From: Metallyticus violacea
Lineage: Eukaryota > Arthropoda > Insecta > Mantodea > Metallyticidae
DNA length: 64,000 bases
NCBI GenBank assembly: GCA_030762175.1
Contig: CM060838.1
Coordinates: 22,252,001 to 22,316,000 of the forward strand
Direction: 5' to 3'
Within the stretch, counting starts at the first letter, position 1. Each line of letters starts with the position of its first letter. This document shows, piece after piece, positions 22,505-34,788 of the stretch. Under the pieces are notes generated by a model. It ran no database searches. It was not told the DNA's origin and saw only the letters and a list, made by a program, of their open reading frames with translations. The translations under genes and the position numbers were made by a program.

Positions 22505-25500
22505 TACACTACAATAAAGCAGATTGCTACTAGTTGTGTTGATGAAGTCTCCAGCAACTGATATAAATTGCTCCTAGCCTTACATCTCACCATTTGCTGT
22601 ATAATATAATTTAAGGAGTATGCCTACATAATAATTATGCCCTTCCAGCAATTTCCCTTACGTGAATTCGATTTCCTCTGCTACTTCTCACCGCTTCTCA
22701 AGTCTTCAAACTCGCACTAATCTCCCAGAATGCATCTCTTCTCCTCCCTTCACTTTCCCCGTTTCTGAAATAGGATGTAAACCACGAAAATAATTGTCTT
22801 TATCCCCCATATTGGACTATTATTCATCATTTGACAACACTGAGCGACATTTAGTAACAATTTCTCTTCGCACGTCGTGAAACAGCTGCAATAGTGCACC
22901 ACCCATCCTAGTTAGAACATATTTATAGTTATCTTTTTCTCTTCCTTGAGAAACAAATTTTTTAAAATATAATATTCTGTTAATTGGATCTGAAAGAAAG
23001 ACAACTGGGCTTGAACTACAACATTTGGTTTAATTTGATTAAATGCTTACCAAACGACTAGAAATATATTTGCAAACATATTAAATGAATCATATATAGC
23101 AAGGAAGGAAAGCCAATAATGAAAATTTTGCAATACAATGAAATAAAGGAATAAAAGATTCTTGGTAAATTTTCCATATTTATCACCGCTTTAGTAAAAC
23201 AAATTAAGCTATAATGAAATATCTGCAAATGCTGTTAATATATCTGTTTTCCAATAGCGAGTGATTTTCCCTTCCTCTAACCTTTGATCTATAGCGATCA
23301 CCATTTTTGCAAACTGTAAGGTAACGTAGTTTACAAAGGAACTGATTATTTTTACACTCTTTAGTCAAGTTATATCCAGTTTAATTTTAGTATTATGAAA
23401 TGCATGGCATTAATCTTTAAGCGAATTTACGTAAAACTATTCTTATTAAGAAATTGCCTTTATACCATTTATATATTTTTTCTTTACTTTCGTTATAAAC
23501 GCGAATGTATGAACTTTCGTCCATTTATTTATGAATGAATAGCAATAATATTAGTACTTTGGAAAGTACATCAACAGACCCTGTGAACCAAAACTGGAAG
23601 TATATCTTATGTACCGAGAATTTTCCTTAAATTTGAAAAAAAATTGACAATTAGCAAAGCTGATACCGCAATGAGTAAGGAATTATTCTGGAGGTAAAAA
23701 TCTCGAGAGCAAGTATTTTGAAAGGGACTTCAAGCCTTGAGTGCTGGTTTGTAGACGCGTTGAAGAATTCTATTCTTGAAAAAGATTCAAAATTATTATT
23801 TCACGTCCAAGTAATACCTTAGTGTGTCACACTAGATGGTACTTGAAACATTAGGAATAGCACCCTATCCTTCTGCTATCTGTAACGAGAAATCCAAATG
23901 GTTCATAAGGTCCGTAAAGACTCCGCAGAAGTCCCTAGGTCTAGGCCTAATCCTATGTAAGTTGTTGATGATTTATAAAAACAAAGACATGGGGCAAAAA
24001 TCATTTCTGGAGGCTATAAAGGCATATGCGGCCATTATTTTTTATTATCTTTTTAGTGTAAAAATTTCGTATTACTTTATTTTTAATTGCCTTTTCGCTA
24101 AACATTTCCTGAGATTAGAGTTGAAGATGCTATATTTTAATTGCTAAAAACATAATGCATTAACACTATATATCTTAAACAAATTATCGGAATCGGTGCT
24201 TTAAATTAATAACGATAGAAATGTTTTATTTCGGAAAATATAAAAATTATTTTGTCCCCTACTGTACAGAGCTTATTGTACAGTCAAGGAAATGGGTACA
24301 AGAGAGTTATTCGTGCAATAAGAGAAATGTGGTGAGGTGATAAAATAAAGAGATTAATCGATACAGGGAAACAACATATAAAGAGAAGTTTATCTGAAGT
24401 ATCTCTGAACTAGCAATGGGAAATAAAATTGTTAGGGGGCAAAGAAGGATATACAAATAAAACTGGCGCAGAGAAAAGATGAGTCACGTTTTACTATTTT
24501 TAGACGGTTTAGTATCGCACAAAATTGCAGCTGAGAGGGAAATCGAATTTATGAGAGCACACAATAGAAAATGGCGAAGGAAAAAGCCGTGATGGAAATG
24601 GTTTCGAATTTCAGAAATAAAAAGTATTGACTGCATTTACATTAAGTGCACTAAATTCATTAAATAAATAAATATGAGGTGTTGGGTGTGAAAAATATAA
24701 TATCGAAATTTACTGTTTAATAGTTATGTGTATTTTGGTTAATGAACTAGTTAATCCTACCTTTATGTGTGCTTAAGTAGCAAATACGACCATAAGAAAT
24801 AAGTTATTGCAGAACAATCTTAAGCATAATGAATGTAGAATCTTTTGAAAAATGTTAGATTTATTTCATTTAATTTTTTTTATAAATTTTAATGCATACC
24901 AAGGGAGAATTGAAAGATAAATTAGTCGTTTTATGCTGCAAGTTTGGCAACATTACCGGCTCATTTAGTTGTGCACCTATGCTAACTTAAAATTAGAATC
25001 TTGTTTTAAATTAGAAGTGAATATAGCTAACAATATATTAAAAATGAACCTTAACGCCTTAGGATAAATGATTATAAAAAAAATTTACACCATTCTTACA
25101 AAATGTTGCAAAACAGACCAAATTATTTAAAAATGTTCTCTAAGTTAGACAGAGAAGAGAGTTGGTCTGTTTACGTGTGTGGCATTTATGCATTTCGTGG
25201 CCTTAGAACCCCATCCACAAGTAAAGTAATTTTATAGAAAGTTTACGCTGAAAATAAAATCAAAATGTAAAGTTCTTTCGATTATTGTACGTTATCAACA
25301 TAGTCTACCTAATCTGGAGAATGCAGAGTTGTGGATATATCTAAGCCCAATTTTGCAGGTAGGAACTTTTTATTTCGAAATTCAATATTCTAGACAGGAT
25401 GATACAGATAGAACTCAACACTAGAGGGAGCAATGATTGAAGATTTCTTGAAATTGAATTAAAGAATACAACAATTATAAGCCTCAACACCAAATAAATA

Positions 25501-25766
25501 ATATTAACAGCACATTGCTTACCTCTAACAATATAAGTATAGTGATATTTTATTTTTTCTTAACCCTGTAACCTGTTAATTAGCTCAACACTTTCCTAGG
25601 AGATGCTTATCCAGAACATGTATATAATATTTGATTTTGGTAATGGTTTGAACAGTTTAATTAATCAGTATGTTTCAATTTGAGAGAAAACCAATGTTTT
25701 GTAAGAATTTAATCTTATATACCTGAGAAGACGCAATTATTTTGAAATTCAGATGTTTAATTTTTA
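22505..25766. other. Unassigned AT-rich stretch
   Basis: A 103-codon + frame at 23,836-24,147 and others are unrecognised and of chance length. No repeats beyond homopolymer-like AT tracts. Confidence 0.5.
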
Positions 25767-26057
25767 TTATGGAAATCTTTGGATCAGTTTTAGATTGAAG
25801 ATAAATAATATGGAAATATGTTTTCTGTTTATTTTCAGCAAGATTCTAATAAATGAAATTTGTGACCAAAATTCATAAACTGACATTGCCTTTTCTGTTT
25901 TTGAGTGAATATTGTCTTCTTGAGAGGCAGAATGACCTGCAGTACAATATTTCATTTGTAGATTTTCAATCGGTGAGTTTTTGGCTATGAAATCTATAAT
26001 GACTAGAGAAGTTATCTTATTTCTATTCTGTGGCATAGAACTATTACTCCATGTTAT
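25767..26057 (-). pseudogene. Remnant of an arthropod repeat-encoded protein (WSD/QNRNK, AGH, HS...EKAM type)
   Basis: On the minus strand the frame reads TWSNSSMPQNRNKITS, then a spacer, MKYCTAGHSASQEDNIHSK, TEKAM and ISFIRILLKINRK. This spacing resembles a protein family common in arthropod repeats with a WSDxCxxQNRNK motif followed by a GH(S/T)...D..HS.IEK block. I believe it is the family often tagged with domain name DUF7869, but the name is from memory. The expected Asp and Cys of WSDxC are replaced here (WSNSS). About 90 codons remain of a much longer protein, and no start or terminal repeats are visible. Confidence 0.55.
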
Positions 26058-27634
26058 TATATCTATTTTACATTTGGACTTGAAATTATAACTTCACTTA
26101 GAATTCTACTAACCACACTAGAATGCTAGAACTACCAGCATCTACACTATATAATTCCTGACCACTATTCCTAGAAACGGTGGGGAGCTATTGATAGCAA
26201 CTTAAGCATGGATAATCATAACGCAAAATGGAGGGTTCTTCAAAACGTTTTGGCGATGTGTAAAATGTGCAAATTAATCTTATAATTAGGAATTCCAAAC
26301 CGTAGAATACAAAGAAAAAAGAGACCTGTATGTTATCTTTCCTTTTTTTTCAGTTGGTATTAGAAAGTTGAACGGTAGCGATTGTAATAGTTCATTTTTG
26401 TCCATTTCCGTCTCGCAGTTTCATGATAGAATAGATATTCATAAGCATAACATTTTATACAAGTGTTAATATTCAAATATAAATCACTTTTATACTTATT
26501 CTATTCATGAAATAGTCCTAAACCTGTATTTTGTTCTTCTCTATTGGCTTTACTGAAAAACGACATTCTTTTGTTGCAAGATTGCTTAAAAAGTTTAAGT
26601 ACAAATATACAATTATTACAATTTTGTAAACCAAAATTAGAGGTATTATATTTAAATTCTTATTTTATTCGTGAAATAGTCCTAATAAATATTACTTGAG
26701 GGCCTGAGTTTTCCAGATCGGTAATCTCAGATCCTCTCCTGATCAACCTTGTTCGGTTAATGATTACATACGAATATTAATATTTTGCATCGAGGAAAAC
26801 CTTATTGAATGTAAATGAATATCCAACTAGAAGAAATAATGGAACTGCTAATTGTGAATATAAAATCAGCTCTATCAGTGCTGTAAAGAGTTTATGCTGC
26901 TTAACGCTTAAAAAGGCACAAGAAACGTTGATGGGGGCAAGTAATTTCAACGCTGCACAGTTGGACCTGCTGAGGGCTGTTATTCATAATTCACAGGCAA
27001 GGAACAAATATAACTTGGGCAATTTGCTGCAGGTAGAAGGTACATAATTTATATGATAGAGGCTACAAAAGGTTGTTTATGGTCGCTTGGGGCGGGGGCA
27101 GAGAAGTCACTTGGCGCAAGCGCTTTGGAAACACCACTATCAACTGTCAACTGAGCTCAAATGAAAAATGCTACAACCTGTCTGCCTCACTTGGATATGA
27201 AGTTCATTGAAAATGCACAAAAGAGCCACTTATTATTCATTAACATGCATTGTTATGCATTTATGGAATGACGCTATAATTTCTAATCATTTAATAACAT
27301 ATTCCGAATTCACCGCAACCGCAGTTAATTACCCTGGGGCTTTTATTCAAACTTATAGGAAGCCACTTTTCCTTAAAAACAACACGGAGAAAATTAACTA
27401 AATTAAAGCTTCTACTGCTACTAACTTTTTAACAACAGTAGATGCACTGATCAACACATCTTTCAAATATTTTAAAAAACATAATTTAAATAAATACTAA
27501 TCGCTAATTTTCAAACTAACATCGTTGTTAATACAAGCAATTAAAGTTGTATAAGAAACATAGAATTGTTCTTAATTGTTTTAATAATTATTGTTAATGA
27601 AATATCATCATACATGTTTTTGCAAATAATATAG
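26058..27634. other. Unassigned AT-rich stretch
   Basis: An 80-codon frame at 26,805-27,047 is unrecognised. About 27,080-27,140 is GC-richer (GGGGCGGGGGC). Nothing else is supported. Confidence 0.5.
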
Positions 27635-27756
27635 AGGGTGCCAAAATGCATACACATTTCAAGCAAAGAAAAAACTGTGATAATATAACAAAACTGAATT
27701 CATACAAACAGAAAATGACGAACACTAATTATTTTGGACTTTTACAGTTACAATAG

Positions 27757-28260
27757 TTACAAAAGTTGCTCAAAATGCTCACCATCGGCGTGGATACACT
27801 TTTGAATACGTTGAACTACTGATTGAGCAACGTTTGCGAAAGTGTCCTCAACGATTGCAGCATATGCAGTTTCAGGGTCATCTTCATTTAATGCGTGCAA
27901 AGTCTTGGGATGAAAACTTTCAACTTTGCTGTTTTACTAACACGACGTACGCTGGTTCTGCTAATCCCAGTCTCACGTACACATTGCTTTGTAGATTTCT
28001 GCAGTGAGTGCTCAAAATGTTCAAAACCACCCGAGGACGCGGGGCTTGTTGCTGTGCGAGGTCTCCCAAATCTGCCATTGTGAACATCGCATACGGTACC
28101 ACGAGTCTCAAATTTGTCTCGAATGCGTGCAATTGTTACTCGCGTTGGCGGTTCTGTTCTGTACAGACTCTCCATTGACCTTGAACCTCAACAACATTCT
28201 CGGTTTTCCAATACTCTTCTAAATTGCTTTCCGCTGTTCGAACGATAATCTTGGCTCCAT
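27757..28260 (-). pseudogene. Tc1/mariner-type transposase, DDE core deleted
   Basis: From ATG at 28,260 the protein starts MEPRLSFEQRKAI, shifts frame to EEYWKTENVVEVQGQWR, shifts again into TEPPTRVTIARIRDKFETRG and GRFGRPRTA, and continues through the helix-turn-helix part (CVRETGISRTSVRRV) to KVFIPRL. After a one-base loss it reads HALNEDDPE and jumps directly to the family C-terminus (VVQRIQKCI...GEHFEQLL, stop 27,757-27,759). The three catalytic blocks between are absent. The long minus-strand frame at 27,888-28,175 covers only the middle of this. Confidence 0.85.
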
Positions 28261-28408
28261 TTTGTTGTAGCAACGCTATCATAATGTAATGTGAATCACA
28301 TTTGTTTACAGAACACTATACAATAGTCTTGGCTCCATTTTGTTGATTTACCTGCCACGTAGCAACGCTACCATAATGTATGTGAGTCACATATGTTTAC
28401 AGAACATC
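28246..28408. repeat. Internal tandem duplication around the transposase start
   Basis: Copy 1 at about 28,246-28,314 and copy 2 at about 28,324-28,408 share TCTTGGCTCCATTTTGTTG, AGCAACGCTA.CATAATGTA and TGTTTACAGAACA. Copy 2 has a 13-base addition (ATTTACCTGCCAC). On the minus strand each copy carries the start-codon region, so the element holds two start contexts. Confidence 0.8.
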
Positions 28409-28500
28409 ACACTACACATTACTGTTGTTTTTCTGTCCAACTTTAAAATATATTAAATAGATATCTACTGCGAAAGGAATATACATTTTTTGGCATCCTC

Positions 28501-29617
28501 GATATTTACAATGTTTAAATTAATAACACAAAAATAGTCAATAAAAGCAATATTAATATTTTTAAAAGAAAAGAATACATATTTTTAATTTCTTAGCCAA
28601 TAACACAATCATAAATATATGTAAAATTATCGTTTTTCTTAACTTTTATTTTTCCGGGAGGGTTGTGTCATAATTAATTCGAAACTACCTAAGGCATTAA
28701 GTATTGTCCGACGTTTCCTAGTTATTATAGAAATGTAATCAATGATTTCATCCCATACGATTTTCTACTAATGATAATCGGGACGTATGATCGAGAAATT
28801 CAATATTTTCAATATGCTGTAAAACTGTTCAAAGATATTCCACAGATGCTGGGGGTAAGCATTTCACTATAGTATTTTAGTGTTTGCGTTTTATTATCCC
28901 AAGATTTAATGTATTTACCGGTTCAATGAGCCAGCTCTCTTAAGGTTATTATGTAAACCTTTGTTAATTAAACTTTGTATATATTTGTGCATTATTACTG
29001 CTTTACTATTTTTTCTTACTGCCAGCTAAATTAATGTGCTGCTTTTCTCACTTTAAAAGTCTTTAGCACGCGTTATGTACATTAATTCGTTATTTAACAA
29101 ATTATAGTTAAATAGCTAATCTTGAATATGTTAGCATTTACCTATTCTTCTCCCGTATTGGGAGGTTTGAATGTCGCTTTCAGATTATAGAGGCACGGTG
29201 CAATATTAATAATTAGAAAGAAAGGTGGCGATACCCAAATTACACAGGCTATTTCACGCTTTCTTGAAATGTGATACTTTCTTATATTAATGTGTATTTG
29301 ACAACATTGTTATGGGAATTATGATGCTTTTAGAGGTAGTGTTGCCAATAGCATGCTTGTCCATGTTACAGAAGGCAGTCATCAGCAGTCACATCTCCAA
29401 TTTCCTGCCAACTGCTTTCTTGCACCACCACAATATTCGTGGCTTATTGTGATACAAACTCCTGCGGCACTCTACTGAAGTGTTTTCTGAAACCAAGAAT
29501 GTTTCCTTCACTAGGTGAAGAATAGCGAATTTTCCAGGTCGTTTCCAAAACCAAAGCGAACAATAAATGATCTTTGGCACTACTTTATCGCCGTACTTTT
29601 TTAGTGTGTGCAGACAA
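28501..29617. other. Unassigned AT-rich stretch
   Basis: A less AT-rich part at about 29,370-29,590 has a 63-codon minus-strand frame that I do not recognise. Nothing else is supported. Confidence 0.5.
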
Positions 29618-29834
29618 TTTTTTAATAGTGTTTAACGCCCGTTTTAACCACTGAGGCTTCACAGGCGGTGGACACTGGTGATACATGAGATAAAATGAGA
29701 AATTGGGAAAGGATTCTTTTTAAAGGAAGGAAACGCTCCAGGATTAAGTTTAGAATACCTCCCTGGCATTTGCTATTTATGAGGACTGAGAAAAACCTGG
29801 AAAAACCTCAATCAGGAAGGACGGTCCTTGTATG
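29618..29834 (-). mobile_element. SINE-B copy 3, 5'-truncated, fused to SINE-A
   Basis: Antisense SINE-B with its 3' end outward (TTTTTTAATAGTGTTTAACG) through AGGAAGGACGGTCCTTG. The tRNA-like head is missing. The truncated 5' edge abuts a SINE-A fragment with no spacer. Confidence 0.9.
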
Positions 29835-29945
29835 AATCAACCTGAAAGAAGAGGCCTCTGAGCAAAATTTGTCGGCCCGTGAATAGAACGGGACGCTGAT
29901 GACCTGAGACGTTAAAGAGCCTCCGCAAATAAAACAAATCAAACA
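29835..29945 (+). mobile_element. SINE-A copy 3, 3' fragment fused head-to-head with SINE-B
   Basis: Starts within CCTGAAAGAAGAGGCCTCTG and runs to GAGCCTCCGCAAATAAAAC and the CAAATCAAAC-type tail. The head and first half of the body are missing. About 16 bases around GCCGTTTCACGCCCTGAG are also reduced. Confidence 0.9.
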
Positions 29946-30918
29946 ATCAGCGTGCCAAGACCTGTATGGATGTGAACTATTTTGTCTCTATACAGCATAC
30001 TCCGCAAAAATAAAAGATGAACGACTGGGATTGGAATATACAGTTCAAATAGTGAATTATCATTTATGGTTTATCAGAATTGTTTTGAGAGTCTACAACC
30101 CTAGTTGTCATATTTTATTTTTCTTCTCCTTACTGTTCTCCCTCTCAATACGGCTGGCGTTCTACGCCGAAAGCTTTAGCACTTTGTGGAAATGATTGGA
30201 AACCAATTAATCATGCTCAAATGAACTCGAAGTTCATTGCCATCAAAAGTAACTTGTTATTCGCCTTTCCAGGTTGAAGAAAAACTCCGAAAGAAATCTC
30301 TTAAATGAACTTTTTCCCCCACCAGAACTTGAACTATTGCTTTGTGATTCTTGTCAGCAATCATGAATGCAAAATATCTCATCTACGTTTCCTTTCAAGT
30401 TTCTCTCTCTTTCTTTTTATTTAGATAGCTAATTACTTTAATAGAATTCTATTAATGGTTAACAGTTTTTCTATCACAAAACTTCTTTGCCCAAGCTTCT
30501 TTGAATTGTAAATAGAAGGGAACCATATACGAATATTTTTGTTCACTGGGAAAATTTCCACGATAAACACACAACAGGAACATATTAAAGAAACAACTTC
30601 CTTACAACTTACAACTTCCAGCCAGACCGGCTGATAGATCGTGCAAATTTGTGTTACGTAATGGGGGAATAATAAAACAAGCATAATAATTCTAATAAGT
30701 ACGAAGGTTCAGGAAATAATAATTAACATATTCTTTCAGCAAATATCGGAAATCAGGAGTATGTCTAACTATTAAATAGTATACTTTTTTCAGCTTACAT
30801 GTCACCTTAAATTGAAAAATGTTCATCTGGTCATGAAAATCCAATTAACTATGCTTTTAAATATATTTATCACAAGAATATGAGAAACAAAAGAGTGTTT
30901 ATGTTTAAGGCGAGCATT
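29946..30918. other. Unassigned AT-rich stretch
   Basis: No gene or known repeat is recognised between the two SINE fusions. Confidence 0.5.
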
Positions 30919-31151
30919 GTTGATTTGGTCATCTCACGTCATCAGCGTCCCATTCAATTCAGGGGGTGAAACGGCCGACAAATTTTGCTCGGAGACCTCT
31001 TCTTTAAGACTTGAGTTTTTTTTCATGCCGTAAATGTACGACACGGGACCCACGGCTTTACTTCCCTTCCGAAAAAAGCCATACTTAGAATATTTACGCC
31101 CCGAAAAAATCCATCGGTCCTGGCCGGGCTCGAACCCATGATCTTGGATTT
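30919..31151 (-). mobile_element. SINE-A copy 4, clipped head, fused to SINE-B
   Basis: Antisense SINE-A from TTGATTTGGT through GTCATCAGCGTCCCATTCAA, the body and the B box (GGGCTCGAACCC as written on +) to ATCTTGGATT. The A-box half of the head is gone. The sequence continues at once into a SINE-B 3' half. The 3' end lacks the GTCCGTAAATAA part by a small deletion. Confidence 0.9.
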
Positions 31152-31266
31152 AATGCCTGGGAGGAACCCTAAAACTTGGGCCTGGAACGTTTCCTTTCTT
31201 AAAAAATCCTTTTCTAATATTTCACCTGTGGTACCTTAGTAGTAAAAACGGGCGTCAAACACTATT

Positions 31267-31267
<1 letters not shown>
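31152..31267 (+). mobile_element. SINE-B copy 4, 3' half fused head-to-head with SINE-A
   Basis: Begins AATGCCTGGGAGGAACCCTA and ends GGGCGTCAAACACTATTC, the family 3' end, followed directly by a (GA)n tract instead of poly-A. The head and 5' half are missing. It also lacks the stretch between TTTCTAATATTTCA and CCTGTGG. Confidence 0.9.

Positions 31268-31305
<38 letters not shown>
31268..31305. repeat. (GA)n microsatellite at a SINE-B 3' end
   Basis: About 19 GA units starting exactly where the SINE-B tail should be. Confidence 0.95.
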
Positions 31306-31310
<5 letters not shown>

Positions 31311-31448
31311 AAAAGAAAAAAAGAAAAACATGTTCGTATGAAATAGGATGCTACCAAGTACGTACTTATATAATCCACAAAATCCCACTCTTGGATATGA
31401 AAGTTGTGAAACTGGAAAATAAAACGTAAGACAGTTTTCTCGTATACA

Positions 31449-31450
<2 letters not shown>

Positions 31451-31492
<42 letters not shown>
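31451..31492. repeat. (TA)n microsatellite
   Basis: About 21 TA units. Confidence 0.95.
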
Positions 31493-31493
<1 letters not shown>

Positions 31494-32250
31494 CTGCTGC
31501 TATAATAGATTTTCACAGCTAAGGATGGACATTATTAAATTATTAGAAAGACTTACTATATTTTTTAAACTTAAAAGCCGCTTCCAATTTTAGAAGAGAG
31601 CATAAAACAAATAAAAGTATTTGCCAATAAGAAAATATTTACTCCTTTCATTACATAAGAAATACGGTATATAATTTCAGATTATATTTTTTTACTAACA
31701 AGTCTTACATAGTTTTAGATTACCATTTTCCTAATTTCCGTGTCAGTAAACAAACTACTGTAGTTCAGCAGTACTGTGTTATATCTTCAGTTGCATCTTC
31801 AAGGTAACTGTTCAAGACGTTGTTAACAGTCATGTGTTAAAGAGACATCTACAGAGGAAGTCCCTCACCTCGCTACAGTTTCTCCCATTGTATTGCTCAG
31901 TATACGCGCAAACGGCATGCAACTACGCGCTGTCACAGTCAGCTGTTTTCACCAAGCATTATGGGATCTAAATCAACACCTGCGGAGTGAGTGAGAATAC
32001 ATAAACGCTCCATGTTCTCGCACATGAAGAAACACTCATGTTTGTAATTCAAAATTTTGCTTTCAATTTCAAAACTATTAATTGTTATAAGCCTAATTTT
32101 TAAAGAATAAATTAATATTAGGTATATGTTATAAGTCTAATTTTTAAATGATATACTAGCTGTGTAATGTTGTTTGATGATTTACTTGGAACTAAAAATT
32201 AACATGTTCAATGTCATTTAAGTAGAATAAGGATCATATTTCTTATATAT
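31493..32250. other. Unassigned AT-rich stretch
   Basis: Slightly less AT-rich at 31,850-32,030, with no readable protein or repeat. TTATAAG(C/T)CTAATTTTTAAA occurs twice near 32,080-32,145. Confidence 0.5.
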
Positions 32251-32511
32251 AGTGTTTAATGCCTATTTTTACTACTGAAACACCACAGGCGGTGGACACT
32301 GATGACAAATGAGATGAAATGAAATATTAGGCAAGGATTTATTTTAAGGAAGGAAACGTTCCAGGCCTAAGTCTAGGGTACCTTCCCGGCATTTGCCATT
32401 TATGACTGAGGAAAACTTGGCAAAAACCTCAGTCAAAGTGGACGGTACTGGCGGAATTCGAACCTCAGACCTCAAGTCCACGCTTTAACGACCTTGGCCA
32501 CCCGTGGCGGT
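32251..32511 (-). mobile_element. SINE-B copy 5, near full length
   Basis: Antisense, from AGTGTTTAATGCC to the tRNA-like head (ACGACCTTGGCCACCCGTGG). B box seen as GAATTCGAACCTC on +. About 11 bases around CCGCTCACGAG are missing from the anticodon-arm region. Confidence 0.9.
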
Positions 32512-33911
32512 CTAAGAGCCGTATTCATAGTAAACAAATGGGTGATACTTATATGAATACTTATATTCATTTCCAATTTATAGTTTCCCCCTCATTCACA
32601 AATGGACGATTAAACAAATGAACAGTTTCCGTGTGTGCTAGAATGTCCACTTAAGTATTACTGGTTGGTTACTTTCTTGATTTCTGACCAGAATATGCTG
32701 AACTTATGTTGGACGCATACAGCGCAAAGTAAAACGGCATACAGGGTGTCCCGCTTGTAGGTATTTTATAAACGTTTACCTTTTTCTTTGCATAATATAC
32801 CGTTTGGAAATTCTTGTGTAAATAACGGTTATATGTGTGGCAATTCATGAAGAATGCCATATCGTGGCGCTGGTGTGACATGCATGATCATTATGTGTAA
32901 AATTGGCGTTGGACGCCTCGATAGAAAATGTTCTGCTTTCTTGCGCTGGCTGAAAAGAAATCTGTGAAGAGCGAATTTAACTTTGAATAACACGATGATA
33001 TTTCTTGCTTTGTGAGTTGTTAAATGGGACAAACAGTTATATAAAACTGACAGTCGCGAAGATTAGCAAATGGGAACTGTGGAAATAAACGTGGAGATGA
33101 ACTTCATCTTCTCAACAAGGAAAACGGATCTATTATAGTATCTTTCATTGCTGCTAACCACACATTTATTTTGTGTCTTTCTTGTGCTTTCTTTCCGACC
33201 TCACAAACCCTGAAGATTGACCCTGTTCTCTAAATTTGCATTAAGAGGCACGATTCAATGTGAATAATGCTTTGGCATTGTTTCTAACATGGCAGAAGAA
33301 ACATATATCTAAAAACAAAAGCAACGAGAGAACGGAAGAAAGAAAGATAAATGTAGAATTACGATAATGACGTGGATATTGCTTTTTATGAGGATGGGGA
33401 ACGAAAAAGAATGACAAAGTGCTAACAAATGGATAGATAGCTTTAGGAAGGGGGAGGGGGAGGAAGAAAGGGAACAGGTGGAAGCTAAAAAAATCATAAT
33501 AATAAAAATGGAAAGAGATTGTCTTTCATATCTCTCTTTTGAAGCACAATAATATAATATGCTTCCAACGAGGCAGAGTTTTGTCATGTCTTTCAGGGAA
33601 ATAGACAAGGCATGGAGAAAGAAAGTGCAATTTCATTCTTCCTTTTTTTTCTGCAGATGGTGCTATGGTTTTGTTTCTCATTCTCGCGCTCAATGTTTGT
33701 AGAGGAACGTACAGCGATGAACGTTCACAAGAAGGGAATTGAAGAGATCGCGTTTCACTGGAAAATGTTGAGCTACTTGTAGGGAATGGCATATCTTCTC
33801 TTCTCTCACTGAAACTGATTTTATTTAGACACGTGAAACAAGAAAGTATTTTTATGGAGTGTTAAAGTGCTGGGCCATCTTCTTAAATGAGAACGCGATT
33901 TTTTTACTGTA
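32512..33911. other. Unassigned stretch with one transposon-type end
   Basis: TACAGGGTGTCCCGCTTGTA begins at about 32,740 and looks like a mariner-type terminus facing right. No matching opposite end or transposase was found. The remainder, including the C/T-rich minus-strand frames at 33,300-33,790, is unassigned. Confidence 0.4.

Positions 33912-33949
<38 letters not shown>
33912..33949. repeat. (ATT)n microsatellite
   Basis: About 12 ATT units. Confidence 0.95.
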
Positions 33950-34178
33950 GATATTCGAGATGTTGAATAATGCTGTGTGATAAGTATGAGGATAAAATAC
34001 AATATATTCAGTTCATTTTTATCACGTGACCAAGAGCCAAGCTCGAAATATCGTGTGGTTTTGGTGTTCAATTTTACGGTTTTTAGTGTGGAATTTTATG
34101 TGAACCTTTTTATATTGCACTCTGAGTGTTTTTATGAGTTTTTATGCTTTTTAGAAGTTCTTATTACTCTATTAATAG

Positions 34179-34206
<28 letters not shown>
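34179..34206. repeat. (TA)n microsatellite
   Basis: 14 TA units followed by a short CA-rich stretch. Confidence 0.95.
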
Positions 34207-34212
<6 letters not shown>

Positions 34213-34748
34213 CACGCAAAAGTACTGTATTAAGTAATGGTTTCTAGGCAAATCCCAGGTTCTGGAATCGATAGACATTTCAGATTCTTAACCTCTTCAC
34301 AAAGTGATATGATCAACAGATAATATGCCTTGCTTTTCAGTACTCCGAGAAGTATTGGTACATACAATATTCCACCAATAAGCATGTTAAAACATTAGTG
34401 TTGATTTTCTATCGGGCTAGATAAATGTTGAAACAGTACTTATGGTCTACCTCGCAATAAACTTATAAATATATATATAATGATTAGTAATATGAATTTT
34501 GTGTATATATGTGTATTATAAGGTTTAACTACAGTATGTGAATTGTATGTCAACAAATAAATGTTCATTTCCATAGAAAAAGCACTTTTGTGCTCTAAAT
34601 ATTCGAAACAAATGAGAATCGAATGAACGAAAACTATCAAAATAGCAGTTCTATAATATTTAACAAATGGGTGCATCGTTGCTTGTAACCTGCTCCATTA
34701 ACATACTTATAGCATCTTGAATGGGACATATGTTCTATTTTTAAACAA

Positions 34749-34787
<39 letters not shown>
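34749..34787. repeat. (ATT)n microsatellite
   Basis: 13 units. Confidence 0.95.

Positions 34788-34788
<1 letters not shown>

Larger units (their letters stand above)
27635..28500 (-). mobile_element. Internally deleted Tc1/mariner-type element with inverted ends
   Basis: The left end GAGGGTGCCAAAATGCATAC (from 27,635) matches the reverse complement of the right end, GAGGATGCCAAAAAATGTAT (from 28,500), with a few mismatches and a 2-base gap. A TA precedes the left end and another lies 2 bases past the right end. The inside encodes only the first and last parts of a transposase on the minus strand, so this is an 866-bp non-autonomous derivative; full elements of this type are usually about 1.2-1.3 kb. 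Confidence 0.85.
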
